From Macrotrachela quadricornifera (lineage: Eukaryota > Rotifera > Eurotatoria > Philodinida > Philodinidae): DNA of 64,000 nt. The translations under genes and the position numbers were made by a program. The DNA lies in the NCBI GenBank assembly GCA_022393335.1, contig JAJEKB010020545.1, forward strand, positions 295,157 through 359,156, read 5' to 3'. Of the stretch, positions 59,554 through 64,000 are shown in pieces. The notes under the pieces were generated by a model. The model did not search any database, had not been told where the DNA came from, and saw nothing but the letters and a program-made list of their open reading frames with translations. Each line of letters opens with the position of its first letter. Position 1 is the first letter of the stretch.

Positions 59554-62500
59554 ATGCAACAACGAGAACAATATTTACATCGTAATGATATAAATATTTC
59601 TGTAGTCAATTATCGAGATACAATGTCGAGTTCAACAAGGTATGATAATGTTCAAGTAGTCACAGTACATCAATTAAAACAAATATTTGATGATTTTATT
59701 CAATTAACATCATTTTCATCAGGAGATCTCATAGAAATACTTGATTTCTTGAATCGAATTAACGGCAAACAACTTCTTATTGATGCTCAATTGATTGATC
59801 ATAAAGTTTATTCGATATTCATCTCCATATTAAAAGATTTATTAAATAAGTGGTACATGGCTAATTCTTTCACAGAGTTTGAATCGTCTTACTTATTTCC
59901 TTCTCTTATTAAACTCATCTGTAAAATGAATTACTATTCATTAGATTTGGTAGAATCATTGAGACAATGTTTAAATGATATTACAAAACATGAACGATAT
60001 TTAGACGATGTGAATGTTACGGAATATTTATTCAGCTTAGTAGAACTTTACATACAAGATGAACGAATTATAAATGTAATCATATGTCCGAGATATTTTC
60101 AGGATTATGAAGGTGAGATGCTACTTCTAAACATTTTTCCTTATTTCTTTAATATTCCATTTTATTTTGAGTAGGTTCACAAAAAAAAGAAATAGCAGAA
60201 AAGTTATTGAATATATTGAGAAAATCTGCATTCCAATTATTGCGATGTTATTCAAAAACAATGGATGAATCTGTTGTTGATTTACTTCAAATATTAAATC
60301 ATAGTTTTCAATTGTGCACGATAGCTACACTGTTCGATACTGATCAACTACAACCACTCGTAGATGAACTATTATTTATACTGGACAAAAAACGATCGTC
60401 TTTGAAAGAAAATTCGTTGATTATTATATATTCTCTTGATCTTCTACGAATTTTAACAAATAAGAACGAAGCTATTCGGAAATATGTTCACCAACGAGAT
60501 GATGTTTTCGAGAAATTAAAAGAATTAAATTGTGACAATAGTGCGAATGTATTATCGAATATAAGAGGATCGTTTTGGCATCAAAGAGACGAAGAAAATG
60601 ATATACACGGTGAGTTTGCATGAGAATTATCTATATGACATTACAACAACATTTCATTCATTATTTTCGAATACACATGATTATTTTAGCGATATTTGTA
60701 ATAACTAAAAACTGATATTTTCTATTAAAGTACCTGCCACATCAACAATCACTTCAGAAGTAATAGTAGACAATCGTCAAATACCCGACATATTCTCTTC
60801 ATCAATATTTGCGTCAAATGGAAATCAACATAAAGAAGAAATGACATTGATCTGGTGTGATCAAAATATTGATATTCATGACCCATGTTGCACATTTATT
60901 CTTGGTACCGCCGGTATACCGCGTTATTTGAAAATACCGACGATATACCGACGATTTACTGGCGGTAGCTCTTAAACTCTCCGGTTCTCATTGTAAACGC
61001 TCACAAAGGCTCTTTTCTATCAGAATCGCAATGTTTTAATAAATAAAATTCATAATTACTGAGAAAGAAACCGGTTTTTCATATATTTTACTTATTAAAT
61101 ATTTTGCAGCGCCCTCTTTAATAGAAAAATTATTTCGAGATTGGGACCAATTTGTGCTCTGTGGCTGGTACAGGTAGCTCAAGCGCATCGACAATATACA
61201 GTGTCATCGAAAGCAGAGCGATTTTGAGAGTTTTAACAGACTTTAAAAATATTTAGCGGTTTAAACATAAGCTATTACGATGTTTTATTTTCAAAAAAAA
61301 CCGGCGGTATACCGCCAGTATAGCGCACATTATACCGGACGGTCAACCGACGGTTTACTGGCGGTTTTTGTCCGGTTCGAATCACATGGGGATAATACAA
61401 AACAAACAGTTGAACTACTACAACAAGTGAATGATTACGTTCGCGTCTGTTCAAATGCTGATACTTGTTTGGAATATATTAAAGAAATTCAAACAGAAAA
61501 AGTATTTTTGATTTTATCCGGTCAAACTGTAGATAATATGATTGGCAAAGTTCATGATTTGGAACAAGTTCATTCGATTTATATCTTCTGTATGAACAGT
61601 GCTAGATATAAACATTATTTAAAAGAAGATCATAAGAAATATTGCAAGATTATTGGAATATATACTGAACATGAAACATTATTACGAGCTATACAGGAGA
61701 ATATTCGTTATATGATCAAACAATTACAAGTGACAAGTTTGTTTGAACAGTTTGAACGATCGAAAAGAGGTTTAAGTAGTGAATCACATAGTTTTGATGT
61801 CTTTCGTACATTCAAGTATGTGTTATTCAGAACAGACTATGATAAAGAACGTGCAAAAAGAGAAATGATAGAAGTATGTCGACATTATTATCGAGGAAAT
61901 ATCGAAGAACTAAAAAATATCGATGAATTTGAGCAAGATTATCATTCAAGTAATGCTATTTATTGGTACATACGATCAGGATTCGTTTTTCGATTAGTTA
62001 ATCAAGCTATAAGAACAGAAGATTATGAACTCTTATTAGCTTTTCGATTCTATATTATTGATCTATGTAACAATCTTCGATTAAAGTATGATGAATTAAA
62101 ACAAGATCAACAAAGACAAGGTTTGCCGACAATTATAACATATCGTGGTGTAAAATTGGCTCCACACGTAGTTTATAATCTGAAAAACAATCTTCATAAA
62201 ATTATAGGAACAAATGGTTTTCTTTCGACCAGTCGATCAAAAGATGTGGCTGAAATGTTTGCTGGAAAAGAAACAAAACGGCCAGGTCTCGAAACTGTTA
62301 TGCTAGAAATCCATGTCGACACAACAAAGTCAACAACAGCACTAGCTGATATAGCTCGTTATAGTAATTTTCTTGCCGAAGAAGAGGTTCTCTTTGATTT
62401 AGGAGCATCATTTGTCATCGAAAGTGTCAATCAGGATGAGACAGATTGTACATGGTGGGTTAAATTGTCCGCTGAATCAGAGGAAATTTTGACGAATAAT

Positions 62501-64000
62501 GTGCAAGCATCGCTTAAGAGCTGCAAAGAAACAGAAATGAACTTATTACTCGGTGAATTACTTATAAGAATGGAACTATATGATCAATGTCGAACGTATA
62601 TGGAAAGTCTTTTTGATTTGTATGGAAATGAGCATGAAAATATTGCTAAAATCGAAGAACTTATTGCTTGGGCATTTGAAGAAGAGAAAAAATGTGATCA
62701 AGCTATTCAACATTATGCGAAAGCATTTGATCTTTATACATCATCTAATCGATGGGAAAACGCTTCGAGAGTGATAATTTGGATTGCTGGTTGTTATTAC
62801 AAGAAACAAGATAAGATTATTATGCGACAATACATTGAGAAAGCGCATGAAATATTGAAGAATAAAACCAGTCTGTCGGATGATTATTGTCAATTTGGTG
62901 ATATAATAAGTCTTTACGGTATATTGGAAGACAATAATCAAGCTGCTCGGAATCATTTTATGAAAGCGTTAGATATTTATCAGAATGCTTCTATTGTATG
63001 TAAATGTAATGATCATGATTATAAAATTGCTCAAGTTTATGAGAATATAGGTGTTCGATACAAAGATGAAGAGAATTACGAACAAGCAAGAATATATTTT
63101 CAAGAAAGTGAAAAGATAAGAAGTAAAAATATTACATTTTCGAAAGAACGCAGAGCATATGCATCCTGTTTACAAGCGATAAGTAGTTTGTACAAGGCAG
63201 CAGATGATAGAGTGAATGCAATAACGTATATGACAAAAACATTCGAATTCATAGACGCTTATTTAATCGAGTCAGTATATAAAGATAATTTGAGCGTACA
63301 GGAAAGTGTTCTACAGATAAAACTTTTTAAGAATATCTGTGAGACTACATTGCTACATGAACTAAAGCTATTAAAATCGTTGAAAAAACTTCAACCATCG
63401 AATTATGAGAAGATTATTGAGCGGCATTCTAGAATTGGTGAGATTTACTGTAAAACAGAAGGTTACAAATGGGCTCATGAACATTACGATGAAGCTTATG
63501 AACTATGTGAAAAAAACATATCTTCCAAAGATCAACAATCACAATGCCTGTTTGATATGGGTCATGGATTATTAATTGCTGATACTGACTATGCAGATAA
63601 ATTTGTGAGTAAAGCATTAGAAATTCGACTACTAGCTCTGACAAGTGACGATGTTAATACTGGTTTCTCTCATTTGGATATGAGTGTATTACATGAATAT
63701 AAGAAAGAGTTTGATAGTGCTATTGAACAATTACAAAAAGCAATTGATATATTTGAAAAACATTTAAATGATGAAGAAAACTACCAGTTCAATGTGAAAG
63801 AACAATACGTATTATGTCATCGAAACAGTGCTTCCATCTATAAACAGAAACAAGAATTTGGCAAATCAATTGAATATTTAATCACGGCAGTGAATACTAT
63901 CGAACGTTTCTTTTCTGATATACCAGATAATTATTGCACATTAGCCAAATGTTACAGAATGATTGCAGCAAATTATTGTCGATTATCTGATTATAATGCA
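59554..64000 (+). CDS. ADP-ribosyltransferase-TPR protein, partial at window end
   Basis: Exons 59,554-60,112, 60,175-60,609 and 60,731-60,904 encode an alpha-helical N-domain. The frame resumes at about 61,386 or, if spliced, 61,410, and stays open to the window edge. The ART domain (about 61,980-62,470) shows the arginine-specific R-S-E set: ITYRGVKL, GFLSTSRSKDVAEMF and LAEEEVLFDLGASF. TPR-like helices follow (AIQHYAKAFDLY, QVYENIGVRYKDEENYEQAR, AIEQLQKAIDIFEKHL). Such proteins are expanded in bdelloids; the ART would transfer ADP-ribose from NAD+ and the TPRs bind partners. The ExE glutamates needed for catalysis are present. An insert at about 60,891-61,388 interrupts the conserved block between IWCDQNIDIHD and TVELLQQVNDY. 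A GT-AG pair (60,905/61,409) could remove it in frame. Confidence 0.82.
60891..61388. mobile_element. About 0.5-kb GC-richer insert in the ART gene
   Basis: The left end has ACCGCCGGTATACCGCG. The right end has CCGGCGGTATACCGCCAG and ACCGACGGTTTACTGGCGG, so copies of a (C)CGGCGGTATACCG motif face each other. Local composition is GC-richer than the gene around it and all frames are closed. It looks like a non-autonomous DNA element; the exact ends and target duplication could not be fixed. Confidence 0.6.

Noticed and set aside
61360..61385. GGTTCGAATCA resembles a tRNA B box
   Set aside because: No A box, acceptor stem or cloverleaf upstream; it lies in the GC-rich insert of the ART gene.

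Overview
The window looks like nuclear DNA of a bdelloid rotifer, perhaps Rotaria-like. It is AT-rich. Most introns are short, about 47-60 bp, with GT-AG borders. Several gene families are ones I associate with bdelloids: a TPR/ADP-ribosyltransferase protein, a pentapeptide-repeat membrane protein, orphan 7TM receptors, an F-box fragment and an NWD-type STAND NTPase. Species and family assignments rest on pattern memory, not on a search.

Layout. 1.8-10.7 kb: a 12-exon NACHT/WD gene (NWD1/NWD2-like, 1679 codons) with a large hairpin element in one intron. 12.7-16 kb: F-box fragment, a hAT-type MITE, and relics of a BTB-like and a GTPase-like gene. 16.6-17.5 kb: an intact ankyrin gene. 18.5-22 kb: relics of an alkaline-phosphatase-superfamily (GPI ethanolamine-phosphate transferase-like) gene and of a 7TM receptor. 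22.3-23.9 kb: a three-exon pentapeptide-repeat gene. 24-27 kb: an unassigned relic, a MITE and a frameshifted receptor. 27.4-38.1 kb: a purple acid phosphatase gene, the orphan last exon of its paralogue, an alpha/beta hydrolase and a secreted Cys-rich protein. The three full-length genes in that stretch are each broken by exactly one in-frame stop. 38-46 kb: a giant inverted repeat, a FUSC-type transporter pseudogene, an intact TFIIS gene and a glutamine-synthetase pseudogene. 47.2-48.3 kb: an intact orphan receptor. 50.5-50.8 kb: a tiny two-exon gene for a secreted, dibasic-processed, four-cysteine peptide. 51.1-52.0 kb: a LINE reverse-transcriptase relic.

The best candidate for an undescribed system is at 53,316-59,374. 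This is a complete 6.06-kb DNA transposon with an exact 8-bp target duplication (TTGAAAAG), about 21-bp terminal inverted repeats, and subterminal arrays of a 10-bp GGATCC repeat. It carries two co-oriented genes: a four-exon, 834-aa DDE-like transposase, and a 337-aa companion that shares the transposase's N-terminal domain. A smaller foldback element is nested in the largest transposase intron.

Immediately downstream (59.5-64 kb) is an ADP-ribosyltransferase-TPR gene that runs off the window. It contains a GC-richer insert that may have become an intron. Overall the window is mostly decayed single-copy genes among many inverted-repeat elements, with six or seven apparently intact host genes and one apparently complete transposon.
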